Assembly: GCA_000209465.1 (NCBI GenBank)
Contig: GL890593.1
Span: 34,470 to 98,469, forward strand
From: Lachnospiraceae oral taxon 107 str. F0167
GTDB lineage: Bacteria; Bacillota; Clostridia; Lachnospirales; Lachnospiraceae
Direction of reading: 5' to 3'
Length of the DNA stretch: 64,000 bases
A program made the translations under genes and the position numbers. Positions 24,386-32,954 of this stretch are shown piece by piece. Within the stretch, counting starts at the first letter, position 1, and the number at the start of each line of letters is the position of its first letter. The notes under the pieces are model-generated. The model was given only the letters and a program-made list of their open reading frames with translations. It ran no database searches and was not told the origin of the DNA.

Positions 24386-26467
24386 ATGAAACTTGTTATA
24401 TGTGAGAAACCGAGTGTGGCAGCATCGATTGCTGCCGCCCTTGGAATAGAAATGAAAAAGGACGGATATATGGAAGTTGCGGACTTTCTTGTGTCTTGGT
24501 GCATAGGACACCTTGCAGAGCTTTCCGAGCCGTCCTGTTACGGAAAATGCTATGAAAAGTGGAGCCTTGAAGCCTTACCCATCCTGCCTGAAACATGGCA
24601 GCTTACTGTATCAAAGGATAAGGAAAAGCAGTTTTCTGTATTAAAGACACTTCTTTTTAGAAAGGATGTTACCGAGGTTATAAACGCCTGCGATGCCGGA
24701 CGCGAGGGAGAACTCATTTTCCGTTTCGTTATGGAAAAAGCAGGCTGCAAGAAGCCTGTAAAAAGACTTTGGATTTCCTCAATGGAAGAAAGCGCAATCC
24801 GAAAAGGCTTTGAAAATCTGAAAGACGGAGCGGACTATGACAGCCTTTATCAGTCCGCCCTGTGCAGAGCAAAAGCGGACTGGCTTGTCGGAATCAATGC
24901 AACCCGCCTCTTTTCCCTGTTATATAACCGTACCTTGAATGTAGGACGGGTACAGAGCCCGACCTTAAAAATGCTTGCGGATCGAAGCGAGGCGATTATG
25001 AGTTTCAAGAAAGAAAAGTATTACCATGTGCGCCTTATTTTAGACGGTACGGAAGCTGTAAGCGAAAAGTTTTCAGAGAAAGAAGCGGCAGAAAAAATCG
25101 CAACATCCTGCAAAGGAAAAACGGCAGTCTGCACTTCTGTTACCTCTGAAAAAAAGGAAGTGCTGCCGCCTAAGCTCTTTGATCTTACCGCACTTCAAAA
25201 GGAAGCAAACCGCATTTTCGGTTACACCGCAAAGCAGACCCTTGACCTTGCACAGAGCCTTTATGAAAAGAAGCTTCTGACCTATCCGAGAACGGACAGC
25301 AACTACCTGACAGACGATATGAAAGAAACAGCGGATAAGGTTATTCTCATGCTTCTTTCAAAGCTTTCTTTTATGAAAAGCATAGAATTTACACCAGAGA
25401 TTACAAGGCTTCTTAACAGCAAAAAGATATCGGATCACCATGCCGTGATTCCTACAATGGAGCTTGAAAAAACGGAACTTTCCCTGCTTCCCGAAAGCGA
25501 GCGAAACATTCTCTTTCTTGCAGGTGCAAGGCTTCTTATGGCTTCCGCATCCTCTCATGTCTATGAAACGGTTACGGCTACATTTAGCTGCGAGGATCAT
25601 ACCTTTACAGCAAAGGGAAAGACTGTGTTATCTTCCGGCTGGAAAGAAATAGAAAGATTCTTTCTTATGAGTTTAAAAGAAAAACCGGATAAAGAAAATG
25701 AAAAAGAGCTTCCGGCATTTTGTAAGGGAGAAAGCTTTGACAGCTTCCCGATAAAAGTTACGGAGCATGACACACTTCCCCCAAAGGCATACACGGAAAG
25801 TACGCTTCTATCTTCCATGGAGTGCGCAGGAAACAAGGAAACCACAGAGGATGCAGAGCGTAAAGGTTTAGGTACTCCCGCAACCCGTGCAGCCATCATT
25901 GAAAAAATCATCAAGGCAGGCTTTGTTACAAGGAAAGGGAAACAGCTTATCCCGACCAAAGACGGAATGAACCTTATCTCCGTACTTCCTGAAACCCTGA
26001 CCTCTCCGCTTCTTACGGCAGAATGGGAAAACGAGCTTTCAAGGATTGCAAAGGGAGAAGCGGATGCTGACAGCTTTATGGAAAAGATAGAAGCCATGAC
26101 AAAAGAGCTTGTAGAAAATGCGGACGCTGAAAAAGCAAAAGCAGAACTTTTCAAAGAGGAAAAAACCGTAATCGGCTTATGCCCGCGCTGTAAAAATCCC
26201 GTTTACGAGGGAAAGAAGAACTACTATTGCAGTAACAGGGATTGCCGCTTTTCCATGTGGAAGAATGACCGCTTCTTTGAGGATAGGGAAATCACCTTTA
26301 CACCAAAGATAGCAAAAGCACTGCTCAAAGATAAGACGGTAAAAGTAAAGGACATCTACTCTCACAAAACAGGCAAAACCTATGACGGAAATGTGGTTCT
26401 TTGCGATACCAAAGATAAGTATGTGAACTATCGTATTGAAATAGAGAGGAAGAAAAAAGAAGAATAG
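24386..26467 (+). CDS. topB: DNA topoisomerase III (type IA)
   Basis: The 693-residue enzyme relaxes and decatenates DNA during element transfer. The Toprim domain begins LVICEKPSVAASIAAALG and has DAGREGELIFR near 103. The active-site Tyr is in LTYPRTDSNYLTDDM near 303, followed by SDHHAVIPT and GLGTPATRAAIIE. A C-terminal zinc ribbon (CPRCKNPVYEGKKNYYCSNRDC, about 597-618; the metal ligands are four Cys) is typical of Gram-positive ICE TopB. GAAAGGATC precedes ATG 24386. The last codons form the start of a 35-bp sequence repeated in inverted orientation at the oriT region. Confidence 0.95.
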   Translation: MKLVICEKPSVAASIAAALGIEMKKDGYMEVADFLVSWCIGHLAELSEPSCYGKCYEKWSLEALPILPETWQLTVSKDKEKQFSVLKTLLFRKDVTEVINACDAGREGELIFRFVMEKAGCKKPVKRLWISSMEESAIRKGFENLKDGADYDSLYQSALCRAKADWLVGINATRLFSLLYNRTLNVGRVQSPTLKMLADRSEAIMSFKKEKYYHVRLILDGTEAVSEKFSEKEAAEKIATSCKGKTAVCTSVTSEKKEVLPPKLFDLTALQKEANRIFGYTAKQTLDLAQSLYEKKLLTYPRTDSNYLTDDMKETADKVILMLLSKLSFMKSIEFTPEITRLLNSKKISDHHAVIPTMELEKTELSLLPESERNILFLAGARLLMASASSHVYETVTATFSCEDHTFTAKGKTVLSSGWKEIERFFLMSLKEKPDKENEKELPAFCKGESFDSFPIKVTEHDTLPPKAYTESTLLSSMECAGNKETTEDAERKGLGTPATRAAIIEKIIKAGFVTRKGKQLIPTKDGMNLISVLPETLTSPLLTAEWENELSRIAKGEADADSFMEKIEAMTKELVENADAEKAKAELFKEEKTVIGLCPRCKNPVYEGKKNYYCSNRDCRFSMWKNDRFFEDREITFTPKIAKALLKDKTVKVKDIYSHKTGKTYDGNVVLCDTKDKYVNYRIEIERKKKEE

Positions 26468-26496
26468 CAAGCATAGGAAAGGGGTACCCTTTCCGT
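26462..26496 (+). repeat. 35-bp inverted repeat, topB-end copy
   Basis: The 35 bases 26462-26496 are perfectly complementary to 33020-33054. The repeat starts at the topB stop (GAATAG), includes GCAAGCATAGG and closes with the hairpin GGAAAGGG-GTA-CCCTTTCC (26476-26494). Confidence 0.9.
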
Positions 26497-26499
26497 GAA

Positions 26500-26559
26500 A
26501 AATCTCCGTTTTCCGCACCTGCGGCGGCGGAGATTTATATTTTCCGGGATAGTCCCGGA
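26500..26559 (+). terminator. Two tandem hairpins after topB
   Basis: AAATCTCCG/CGGAGATTT (26500-26508 with 26528-26536) and TCCGGGA/TCCCGGA (26543-26549 with 26553-26559, loop TAG) follow the repeat hairpin. The first ends in ATTTATATTTT and can terminate transcription; with the repeat hairpin there are three in a row before the ArdC-like gene. Confidence 0.6.
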
Positions 26560-26587
26560 CCCTTAAAAAACGAAAGGAGAAAAATTC

Positions 26588-29500
26588 ATGCCATATATGG
26601 AAAAAGCAGAAGAAATAAAAGAGGTTACGCCCATTGTCCTAAGCTCTGAAAATCAAAAGGACAGACTAAAGGAAATTACGGATCGTTTGGAGCAAGGGAT
26701 TTTAGAAGTCTTTGAAAGCGAAAGGTACAAGGAGTATCTTCGCGTCATGTCAAAGTTTCATCATTACAGCTTTAACAATACCATGCTGATTGCCCTGCAA
26801 AAGCCCGACGCTTCCCTGATTGCAGGCTTTAGTGCATGGAAAAACAGCCACGGAAGAACGGTCAAAAAAGGAGGAAAAGGAATCCGTATTATCGCTCCTG
26901 CACCCTTTAAGGTAAGGCAGAAAATGGAAAAGCTTGATCCGAAAACAAATATGCCCCTTGTCGGGGCAGACGGAAAGGCAGTTACCGAAGAAAAGGAAAT
27001 TACCATTCCTGCCTACAAGGTGGTATCCGTCTTTGATGTATCACAGACAGAAGGAAAAGAACTTCCCTCTATCGGAGTAAATGAGCTGACCGGCGATGTG
27101 TCGCAGTATGAGGACTTTTTTACGGCGCTGAAAAAGGCATCCCCTGTTCCGATTGCCCTTGAGCATATCGAGGGAAGCGCTCACGGCTACTATCACCTTG
27201 CGGAAAAAAGAATTGCCATTGACGATAACATGAGCGAGCTGCAAACACTAAAGACCGCCATTCACGAAATCGCCCATGCAAAACTTCATGATATTGACCT
27301 AAATGCACCGAAAGAGAAACAGGAAAATCGCCCGAACCAGCGTACCCGCGAGGTTGAAGCGGAAAGCGTCGCCTATACCATATGTCAGCACTACGGGCTT
27401 GATACCTCCGATTATTCTTTCGGATATGTTGCAGGCTGGAGCAGCGGTAAGGAACTGTCAGAACTCAAAGGCTCTCTTGAAACCATCCGCCTTGCTGCAT
27501 CGGATCTGATCGACAATATAGACGGGCATTTCAAGGAGCTTCAAAGGACAAGAGAAAATGAGCTTTCAGAAACGGAAGCGGAACCAGCTTTGCAGGAAGA
27601 AAAACATGAAGCAGCTTACCAACTTGAAAACGGAAGCTATCTCTATATTCAGACCTGCGAAACAGGCTATGACTATACTCTGTATCAGCCTGACTTTACA
27701 GACCTTGATGGCGGACAGCTTGATAATCCGGAAATCTCTATTGAAAAAGCCCGTGATGAAATCCTAAAAATGCACGAGCTTTCAGGGCAAGACTTAAAGG
27801 AAATCTCCATAGATGATTTTGAAAAGATGCAGGAAGAAGCTTCACAGGAAAAGAAAGCCGGAATACAGGTAAAGTATTATCCTATCAATGAAGCTGCGGC
27901 AAAAAGAGCAAAGGAAATGAACAGCTTTTCGGACTACACGCCGAGAAGTGCAACTCTTGAATACAAAAGCCTTGTGGATCAGGCGACGGAAATTGCTGAA
28001 AATCAAAAAAAGAGAGTTGATCCGTCCTTTCATACCAAAATCGACGCCCTGCTTGATACCTACTCTAAAAGACTTACGGCAAATATGAATAACGGATTTG
28101 CGATTGATGTCCGCGTTCCCTCTGTACTGATTGCGGGAGGATCCAATTTCCCTATGCGAAAAAAGGAAAAGCAAAACACCGCCCGTGATAAAAACTATGG
28201 AGAGTGGAAAGATATTCAGGGACTTCTTGAAAAAATCAGAAGCACCGGAATGGGCGGAATCAGCGCAGATGATCCGGATGCAGTAAAGAAATTAACTGCA
28301 AAGCTTGAGAAGCTGACAAAGACGCAGGAAACCATGAAGGCGGTCAATGCCTACTACCGAAAGCATAAAAGCCTTGAGGGCTGCCCGGAGCTTGACAGTG
28401 AGGCAATCGAAAAGCTAAAGAAAAGAATGGAAATCAGAGGCATTCAGGACAAGCCCTATCCGTCATGGGCACTTTCCAATAACAATGCAGAAATCAGAAG
28501 AATTAAAGAGCGTATTCAAAGCCTTTCCGTAAATAAGGATAAGCTTTACACAGGCTGGGAGTTTACCGGAGGCAGAGCCGAAATAAATGTAAAGGATAAC
28601 CGCTTGCAGCTTTTCTTTGACGATAAGCCGGACGGCAAAAAAATCAGAGATGAATTAAAGGCAAACGGCTTTCGCTGGTCGCCGAAAGCTTCCGCGTGGC
28701 AAAGACAGCTTAATTCCAATGCAATCTATGCGGCGGATGCTATCAGCAGCATAAAACCCCTTACGGGAGAACGCGTAATAGAGCTTCAAAGAAATTTCAG
28801 AAAGAAAGGCAGCATTGAAGCTACCCCGGAATATATCTACAAGGTACTGGAGGATCCCTCTGAAAAAGACAGCACGAAAAACTTTCGCCTTGAGGCCTAT
28901 ATCGTAAAGGAAAACGGCAAGGCGCAGTCCGAGCTTTTATATGCCGGAACAAAGGAGAAATGCAAGCAGCTTTTAGATGAGGTGCGTTCCGGAAAACTCA
29001 CAAACGGACAGATCAAAGAGCTTTACGCAAAGGCTGAAAACACTACCCCTGAAAAAGATACCTTTCGGATCTATCAGCTAAAGCGCGGCGAGGACACAAG
29101 AGAGCTTCAATTTGAATCCTACGACCGCTTAAAAGAATCGGGGCAGATACTTAACTCGGATAACTATGTCAAGGTATATGAGGCGGAGCTTTCAAAGGGA
29201 CTTTCCCTTGAGGATATTTATACCCGCTTTAATATCGATCATCCAAAGGACTTTTATGGACACAGCCTGTCTGTTTCCGATGTGGTTGTACTTCATAAGG
29301 ACGGAAAGGACACGGCTCACTATGTAGACCGACTTGGTTACAAGGAAGCCCCGGAATTTCTGAAACCGGATAATTACCTGAAAACTGCCGAGATTTCTAC
29401 AGAGCAAAATTACAACATGGTTGACGGAATTATGAATAACACACCGCCTGCACCTACCGTAGACGAGCTTGAACAGAAAGTAAAGGCGGGAGAATCTATT

Positions 29501-29659
29501 TCTCTTACCGAGCTTGCAAAAGCGGTTAAAGCGGAGGAACACCATTCCACTGATTCGGAGAAAAAGCCGTCTATCAGAGCACAGCTAAAGGAAGCAAAGA
29601 AACAGTCTGAACACAAAAAACATAACACGAAAACAAAAAATTATGAATTGGAGGTATGA
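26588..29659 (+). CDS. Large ArdC-like/YodL multidomain ICE protein with zinc metallopeptidase motif
   Basis: The 1023-residue protein starts at ATG 26588 after AAAGGAG. Residues about 20-120 form an ArdC-type single-strand DNA-binding domain (SFNNTMLIALQKPDASLIAGFSAWK shows its core NTMLIALQ, then KGGKGIRIIAP). HEIAHAKLH near 222 is a gluzincin-like metallopeptidase motif. The middle is charged and helical. Near 655-710 lies GWEFTGGRAEINVKDNRLQLFFDDKP followed by NGFRWSPKASAWQR, a module common in ICE DNA-processing proteins. The C-terminus (about 810-985) fits YodL/DUF4316 (IYQLKRGEDTRELQFESYD, EQNYNMVDGIMNN). It probably protects incoming single-stranded DNA or blocks restriction in the recipient; that role is inferred. 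Confidence 0.78.
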   Translation: MPYMEKAEEIKEVTPIVLSSENQKDRLKEITDRLEQGILEVFESERYKEYLRVMSKFHHYSFNNTMLIALQKPDASLIAGFSAWKNSHGRTVKKGGKGIRIIAPAPFKVRQKMEKLDPKTNMPLVGADGKAVTEEKEITIPAYKVVSVFDVSQTEGKELPSIGVNELTGDVSQYEDFFTALKKASPVPIALEHIEGSAHGYYHLAEKRIAIDDNMSELQTLKTAIHEIAHAKLHDIDLNAPKEKQENRPNQRTREVEAESVAYTICQHYGLDTSDYSFGYVAGWSSGKELSELKGSLETIRLAASDLIDNIDGHFKELQRTRENELSETEAEPALQEEKHEAAYQLENGSYLYIQTCETGYDYTLYQPDFTDLDGGQLDNPEISIEKARDEILKMHELSGQDLKEISIDDFEKMQEEASQEKKAGIQVKYYPINEAAAKRAKEMNSFSDYTPRSATLEYKSLVDQATEIAENQKKRVDPSFHTKIDALLDTYSKRLTANMNNGFAIDVRVPSVLIAGGSNFPMRKKEKQNTARDKNYGEWKDIQGLLEKIRSTGMGGISADDPDAVKKLTAKLEKLTKTQETMKAVNAYYRKHKSLEGCPELDSEAIEKLKKRMEIRGIQDKPYPSWALSNNNAEIRRIKERIQSLSVNKDKLYTGWEFTGGRAEINVKDNRLQLFFDDKPDGKKIRDELKANGFRWSPKASAWQRQLNSNAIYAADAISSIKPLTGERVIELQRNFRKKGSIEATPEYIYKVLEDPSEKDSTKNFRLEAYIVKENGKAQSELLYAGTKEKCKQLLDEVRSGKLTNGQIKELYAKAENTTPEKDTFRIYQLKRGEDTRELQFESYDRLKESGQILNSDNYVKVYEAELSKGLSLEDIYTRFNIDHPKDFYGHSLSVSDVVVLHKDGKDTAHYVDRLGYKEAPEFLKPDNYLKTAEISTEQNYNMVDGIMNNTPPAPTVDELEQKVKAGESISLTELAKAVKAEEHHSTDSEKKPSIRAQLKEAKKQSEHKKHNTKTKNYELEV

Positions 29660-29661
29660 GC

Positions 29662-29868
29662 ATGAATCCTTTTACAGTAGAAGAAATGAATTTGTTAAGC
29701 ATTTACAGAGGCGAAAGCAAAGAGGAAGTAACGGAGAAAATCGCATTTGCTCTATCCTTTATGGATAAGGATATGCGGAAGCTTGCAAAGCGTACGGTAA
29801 AAAAGGTAAACAGCCTGTCCGATCAGGAATTTGCCACGCTTTCCATTGATCCCGCCGATGAAATATGA
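29662..29868 (+). CDS. Transposon-transfer assisting family protein (TTRAP-like)
   Basis: The 68-residue protein starts at ATG 29662, 7 bp after GGAGG; the ATG at 29656 is too close to the ribosome site. Its sequence (MNPFTVEEMNLLSIY, RKLAKRTVKKVNSLSD, EFATLSIDPADE) matches the small transposon-transfer assisting proteins of Tn1549-type ICEs. It begins next to the end of the ArdC-like gene and overlaps the next reading frame by 4 nt. It is soluble and helical, with unknown molecular function. Confidence 0.75.
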   Translation: MNPFTVEEMNLLSIYRGESKEEVTEKIAFALSFMDKDMRKLAKRTVKKVNSLSDQEFATLSIDPADEI

Positions 29869-30230
29869 GGAAATCAAAAACGCTTTCACCCAAACAGGTA
29901 AAGCTTGTCAATCGCCTTGTGAGAAAAGAATGCTGTAACTATGATAATGGAAACTGCATTTTACTTGACGATGGGGAAGCCTGTCCTTGTCCGTAGCTTA
30001 TATCCTGTTCGCTTCTTTGCCATTGGTTTTCCGATGCGGTGCTTCCTCTTGATAGAGAGCTTTTTTCAGAGCTTTACGCACCGGAGGGAAAACGCCGTTG
30101 CACTGTATACGGAGCGCCCTTTGCATCAAAGTCCAACAATGCAAAATATTGCCCCGGCTGCAGAAAGAAAATCACAAGAAAGCAAGCGGCGGAAAGGATG
30201 AGAAAAAAGAGAAGCCTTGTTACGAAATAG
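29865..30230 (+). pseudogene. Cysteine-rich VLP domain gene with an in-frame amber stop
   Basis: Start ATG 29865 overlaps the previous stop (ATGA). The frame reads MRKSKTLSPKQVKLVNRLVRKECC and continues to codon 43, then TAG 29994-29996 interrupts at the place where homologues have CPQ; a single C-to-T change (CAG to TAG) explains it. Beyond the stop the frame stays open for 77 codons (SCSLLCHWFSDAVLPLDRELFSELY, then YCPGCRKKITRKQAAERMRKK) and ends at TAG 30228-30230. The Cys pairs and VLP motif define the Cys_rich_VLP family of ICEs. Only an amber suppressor or readthrough would give a full protein. Confidence 0.8.
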
Positions 30231-30331
30231 AAGGCGTAAACGCCTTGTAAAACCTTGCTTTTTAGGAGCGTTTCAGCTTGTGGCAAGGGTTTATATCTAT
30301 ATCCTTGAAATCAAGGTTTAACTGCGTAACA
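30218..30331 (+). ncRNA. 114-nt structured element, copy B (after the transfer module)
   Basis: It opens with TGTTACG (30218-30224) and closes with CGTAACA (30325-30331), exactly as copy A at 9536-9649, and is also 114 nt. The first inner stem, AAGGCG/CGCCTT (30231-30236 with 30241-30246), is at the same offset as in copy A, with one swapped base pair (C-G to G-C). GTTTCAG/TTGAAAT (30270-30276 with 30305-30311) matches the third stem of copy A. Primary sequence is otherwise strongly diverged. It overlaps the end of the Cys-rich VLP frame and is followed by a terminator. Confidence 0.55.
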
Positions 30332-30348
30332 TAGGGAGGCAAAAAAAA

Positions 30349-30396
30349 CGGATGCGGCAGTCATGAATTTGTGGCTGCTGCGTCCGCTGTTTTTTT
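30349..30396. terminator. Bidirectional terminator at the end of the transfer module
   Basis: CGGATGCGGCAG (30349-30360) pairs over 12 bp with CTGCTGCGTCCG (30375-30386), including two G-U pairs. An A8 tract precedes it and a T8 tract follows, so it works for the transfer operon and for the convergent minus-strand gene ending at 30401. Confidence 0.85.
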
Positions 30397-30400
30397 GCTA

Positions 30401-30823
30401 TTAGAACCATAAGGATTTTTCATTTCTGAATACAGGATTTTCGCCATTCGCATAAGGATCGTATCTTTCTATATTACAGCCGTATTCCTGAAGCTTTACT
30501 ATTTTTTTGTTCATACCCCATGTTATGTCAGATATTCCGTCAAAGCTCTGTTTTATACCGTCTTTCATTTCACATTCAAAAAACCAAAAGACAATCGTTT
30601 GATTTTCATTATGAAAAATCTGTTTAATATCCCATTTTAGAACTTCTCCGCGAGTATTCCATTCATAAAACCAATGCTTGATTTTCTCTGCTCCGTGATA
30701 TTCCGGTCCCCAGCTTTCTATATACACGGCATTTTCTTCAAACAAATCTTGAATATCCGTATCTTCTTTATGAAGCCACATTTCAAACCAGCTTCGGATA
30801 ATTCTTTCTTTTTCCCTTTTCAT
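30401..30823 (-). CDS. SnoaL/NTF2-like small protein
   Basis: The 140-residue protein has the cone-shaped NTF2/SnoaL pattern: an N-terminal helix (IIRSWFEMWLHKED), FEENAVYIESWGPEYHGAEKIKHWF and later strands (QTIVFWFFECEMKDGIKQSFDGISDITW). Such proteins bind or isomerise small hydrophobic molecules, and many serve as unknown accessory proteins. No catalytic residue can be assigned with confidence. It lies 21 bp after a DUF6050-like membrane gene on the same strand, so they may form an operon. It is an accessory gene in the gap between the transfer and mobilisation modules. Confidence 0.7.
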   Translation of the reverse strand: MKREKERIIRSWFEMWLHKEDTDIQDLFEENAVYIESWGPEYHGAEKIKHWFYEWNTRGEVLKWDIKQIFHNENQTIVFWFFECEMKDGIKQSFDGISDITWGMNKKIVKLQEYGCNIERYDPYANGENPVFRNEKSLWF

Positions 30824-30844
30824 AAAAACACTTCTTTCTGTACA

Positions 30845-31177
30845 TTATTCTTTTACAAGCCTATATATCGTAAGCGGAATATACCATGCCGCAACCAGAA
30901 GCTGCCATATAATCACAATGCAGCCGATCAATCCGCCGACAATGATATTTATAGCAAATATTCCTACCGTTGCAGTAAAGTCATGATTTACCGGAATCAG
31001 CCATAAAAACATTCTTCTGATACCGAAAGGAACACCGCAAAACAACCATACATAAAAATAGTTTGTTGCCCCGTTTTGCGTAAATATTTTCGTTCCCCAA
31101 TAAAAGAGAAAGGCTGTAAGTAAAACCGGCACTATTACTTTCTTAAAAAAATCTTTCCATATTTCCCCGCGTGTCAT
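30845..31177 (-). CDS. DUF6050-like membrane protein
   Basis: The 110-residue protein has three hydrophobic segments (about 12-28, 38-58 and 66-96; VIVPVLLTAFLFYWG, then YVWLFCGVPFGIRRMFLWLIP and GIFAINIIVGGLIGCIVIIWQ). It resembles the DUF6050 membrane proteins that accompany the NTF2-like gene in Tn1549-type ICEs. AAGGAG precedes its ATG at 31177 on the minus strand. No functional motif is seen. A role in the envelope or in immunity to a similar element is possible but speculative. Confidence 0.65.
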   Translation of the reverse strand: MTRGEIWKDFFKKVIVPVLLTAFLFYWGTKIFTQNGATNYFYVWLFCGVPFGIRRMFLWLIPVNHDFTATVGIFAINIIVGGLIGCIVIIWQLLVAAWYIPLTIYRLVKE

Positions 31178-31291
31178 AATATCAGCTCCTTTTCTTCCGG
31201 AAACTGTTTTCTGTCCTTAATATTTTTTCTTTCCCGTTTCTTTAGTTAGCCATATCATACCATGGATTTTACTCATCATCCACAAGAGGAA

Positions 31292-32635
31292 TTATTCAAG
31301 GGCTTTTGTATGCTCCTTGCCTGATTTTTCCTTTTGTAAAATCGTATCAACGTTCTGCTTGATCTTTTGATATTCCTTGACTTTCTTTTTCAGCTTTCCG
31401 TAGTCGGAATATATGGCTTCTTTCTTCTTTTGCAGGGCGGTATATTCTTTCTGCAAAGCTGCCAATTCCGGAAGCTTTTTAATGCCTGCATCCTTTAGTG
31501 CCTTTCCGGAAGCTTCATAAAGGATCAGGCTGCTTTCATATTTACGCCTGTATGCTTCCTTATCCTTTGCCTTGATATATCCTCTGTGAATATCCTTTGT
31601 CTTTTGATAGGTTGAGATATTTTTTATAAGAACAGCCATATCGGAAAGTTTCTTTTCGTTCTGCTTTAAGCTGTCTGCCGTCTGTTCACTGTCAAGGATA
31701 ATTTCATCTATTTTCTTTATCAGATATTCATACTGCAGGATGTTATTTTCCGTAAGGAAATTCATTGTCTTTGCAGCCTGTTTCAGATTATGGATCTTCG
31801 CCCAATGTTCATAGCCTACCGATTGCTGTGCCTTGATATTATTTTCAATATCAATCAATAGGGATATTCCTTGTTCCTGCTTCGGTATCTTAACATTACG
31901 ACTTCTTATTCCTGCAATGCGCTTTCGGATTGCTTCTTCCGTATAATCAATACCGAGAGTTTTCAGCCTTGTAAATCGCTCTTGTCCGGGAGCTCTGCAG
32001 GAAACATATTTGCCGAGTTTGATTTCATATCCGGAAGCTTGCAGCTTCTCTAAAAGCTCTTCAAAATCCTTTATCTGAGGAATCAGAAGATCAACCGCTT
32101 CTTTCAGTTTCCCTTTCCAGCTTGTACCTGTCTTTGCTGTCTGATACTCAATATAGCTTTTTCCTTTTCGCCCTTTTTCCGGAGTGATAACCGACAAGCC
32201 GTTTTCATAGCATAAACGGTCGTTGATATTTCTGATTCCGTAATAGCTTCTTTTGTTGGAATTATATTTGTGATAATCCACGAAATTAACGGCACAAAAA
32301 ATGATGTGATTATGGACGTGCCCTTTATCAATATGAGTGGTTAGGACATATTCATACTGTCCTTTCGTTACGGCATCTGCAAGCTGCTTTCCAATCTCAT
32401 GGGCTTTTTCAAAGCTGACCTCTCCCGGTTCAAAGGACTGTATCAGGTGATGGGCTAAATTGTTTCCTTTATCAAGTGCCTGTGAAAGCGTAAAGGCAAA
32501 TTCTATATCTGCGGTTTCATAGCTGCATCCGAAAGAGGAAACGAGCATTTTGTCATCGGTTTTATCGGGATTTTGGATATATTCAAGAGCTTTTTTTAAT
32601 GTGCTTTTAATAGGTTTAATCTTTGTAACCGCCAT
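31292..32635 (-). CDS. MOB-family relaxase (MobA/VirD2 type)
   Basis: The 447-residue relaxase nicks oriT and pilots the DNA strand. The N-terminus MAVTKIKPIKSTLKKALEYI is typical. The metal-binding histidine motif is HIDKGHVHNHIIF (about residues 116-128), and the catalytic Tyr is probably Y19 in the first motif or a nearby Tyr. NDRLCYENGLSVI and SYIEYQTAKTGTSWKGKLKE are shared with Tn1549-type MOBP relaxases. The C-terminal 200 residues are helical and Lys-rich. It overlaps mobC by 40 nt and is transcribed away from the probable oriT. The gene is intact. Confidence 0.93.
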   Translation of the reverse strand: MAVTKIKPIKSTLKKALEYIQNPDKTDDKMLVSSFGCSYETADIEFAFTLSQALDKGNNLAHHLIQSFEPGEVSFEKAHEIGKQLADAVTKGQYEYVLTTHIDKGHVHNHIIFCAVNFVDYHKYNSNKRSYYGIRNINDRLCYENGLSVITPEKGRKGKSYIEYQTAKTGTSWKGKLKEAVDLLIPQIKDFEELLEKLQASGYEIKLGKYVSCRAPGQERFTRLKTLGIDYTEEAIRKRIAGIRSRNVKIPKQEQGISLLIDIENNIKAQQSVGYEHWAKIHNLKQAAKTMNFLTENNILQYEYLIKKIDEIILDSEQTADSLKQNEKKLSDMAVLIKNISTYQKTKDIHRGYIKAKDKEAYRRKYESSLILYEASGKALKDAGIKKLPELAALQKEYTALQKKKEAIYSDYGKLKKKVKEYQKIKQNVDTILQKEKSGKEHTKALE

Positions 32636-32925
32636 ATCTCTTTTAAGGCTCCTTTGATTTCTTCTATATCTTCCTGATACACATTTCCCGTCGCGTTCGC
32701 TCTTTTTGCAATCTGATTGATGTTGACCCCGATTTTTTGAAGCTCTGCCGTCATTTTCTTTATATCGCTGTGATCTACCTGAATGATATATCCGTCTATC
32801 GCCATTTTCCGAAGGTACGCTTCCACATTTCTTGTAGGCACCTGTTTCATTTTTTCTTCAATCAAAATGCGTTCTTCTTCCGTAACACGAAATTTAATTT
32901 GCACATTTCTTTTTCTGTTATTCAT
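32596..32925 (-). CDS. mobC: MobC-like relaxosome accessory protein
   Basis: The 109-residue DNA-binding protein has an N-terminal ribbon-helix-helix-like segment (NRKRNVQIKFRVTEEERILIEEKM) and the MobC motif MTAELQKIGVNINQIAKRANATG (about 64-86), here shown by its core LQKIGVNINQIAKRAN. MobC proteins bind next to nic and open the DNA for the relaxase. The gene is directly upstream of and overlaps the relaxase gene, and the inverted-repeat-rich region 32950-33054 just outside its start is the probable binding site. Confidence 0.9.
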   Translation of the reverse strand: MNNRKRNVQIKFRVTEEERILIEEKMKQVPTRNVEAYLRKMAIDGYIIQVDHSDIKKMTAELQKIGVNINQIAKRANATGNVYQEDIEEIKGALKEIWRLQRLNLLKAH

Positions 32926-32954
32926 AGGTGAATTTCCTTTCCGTTTTCATAGAG

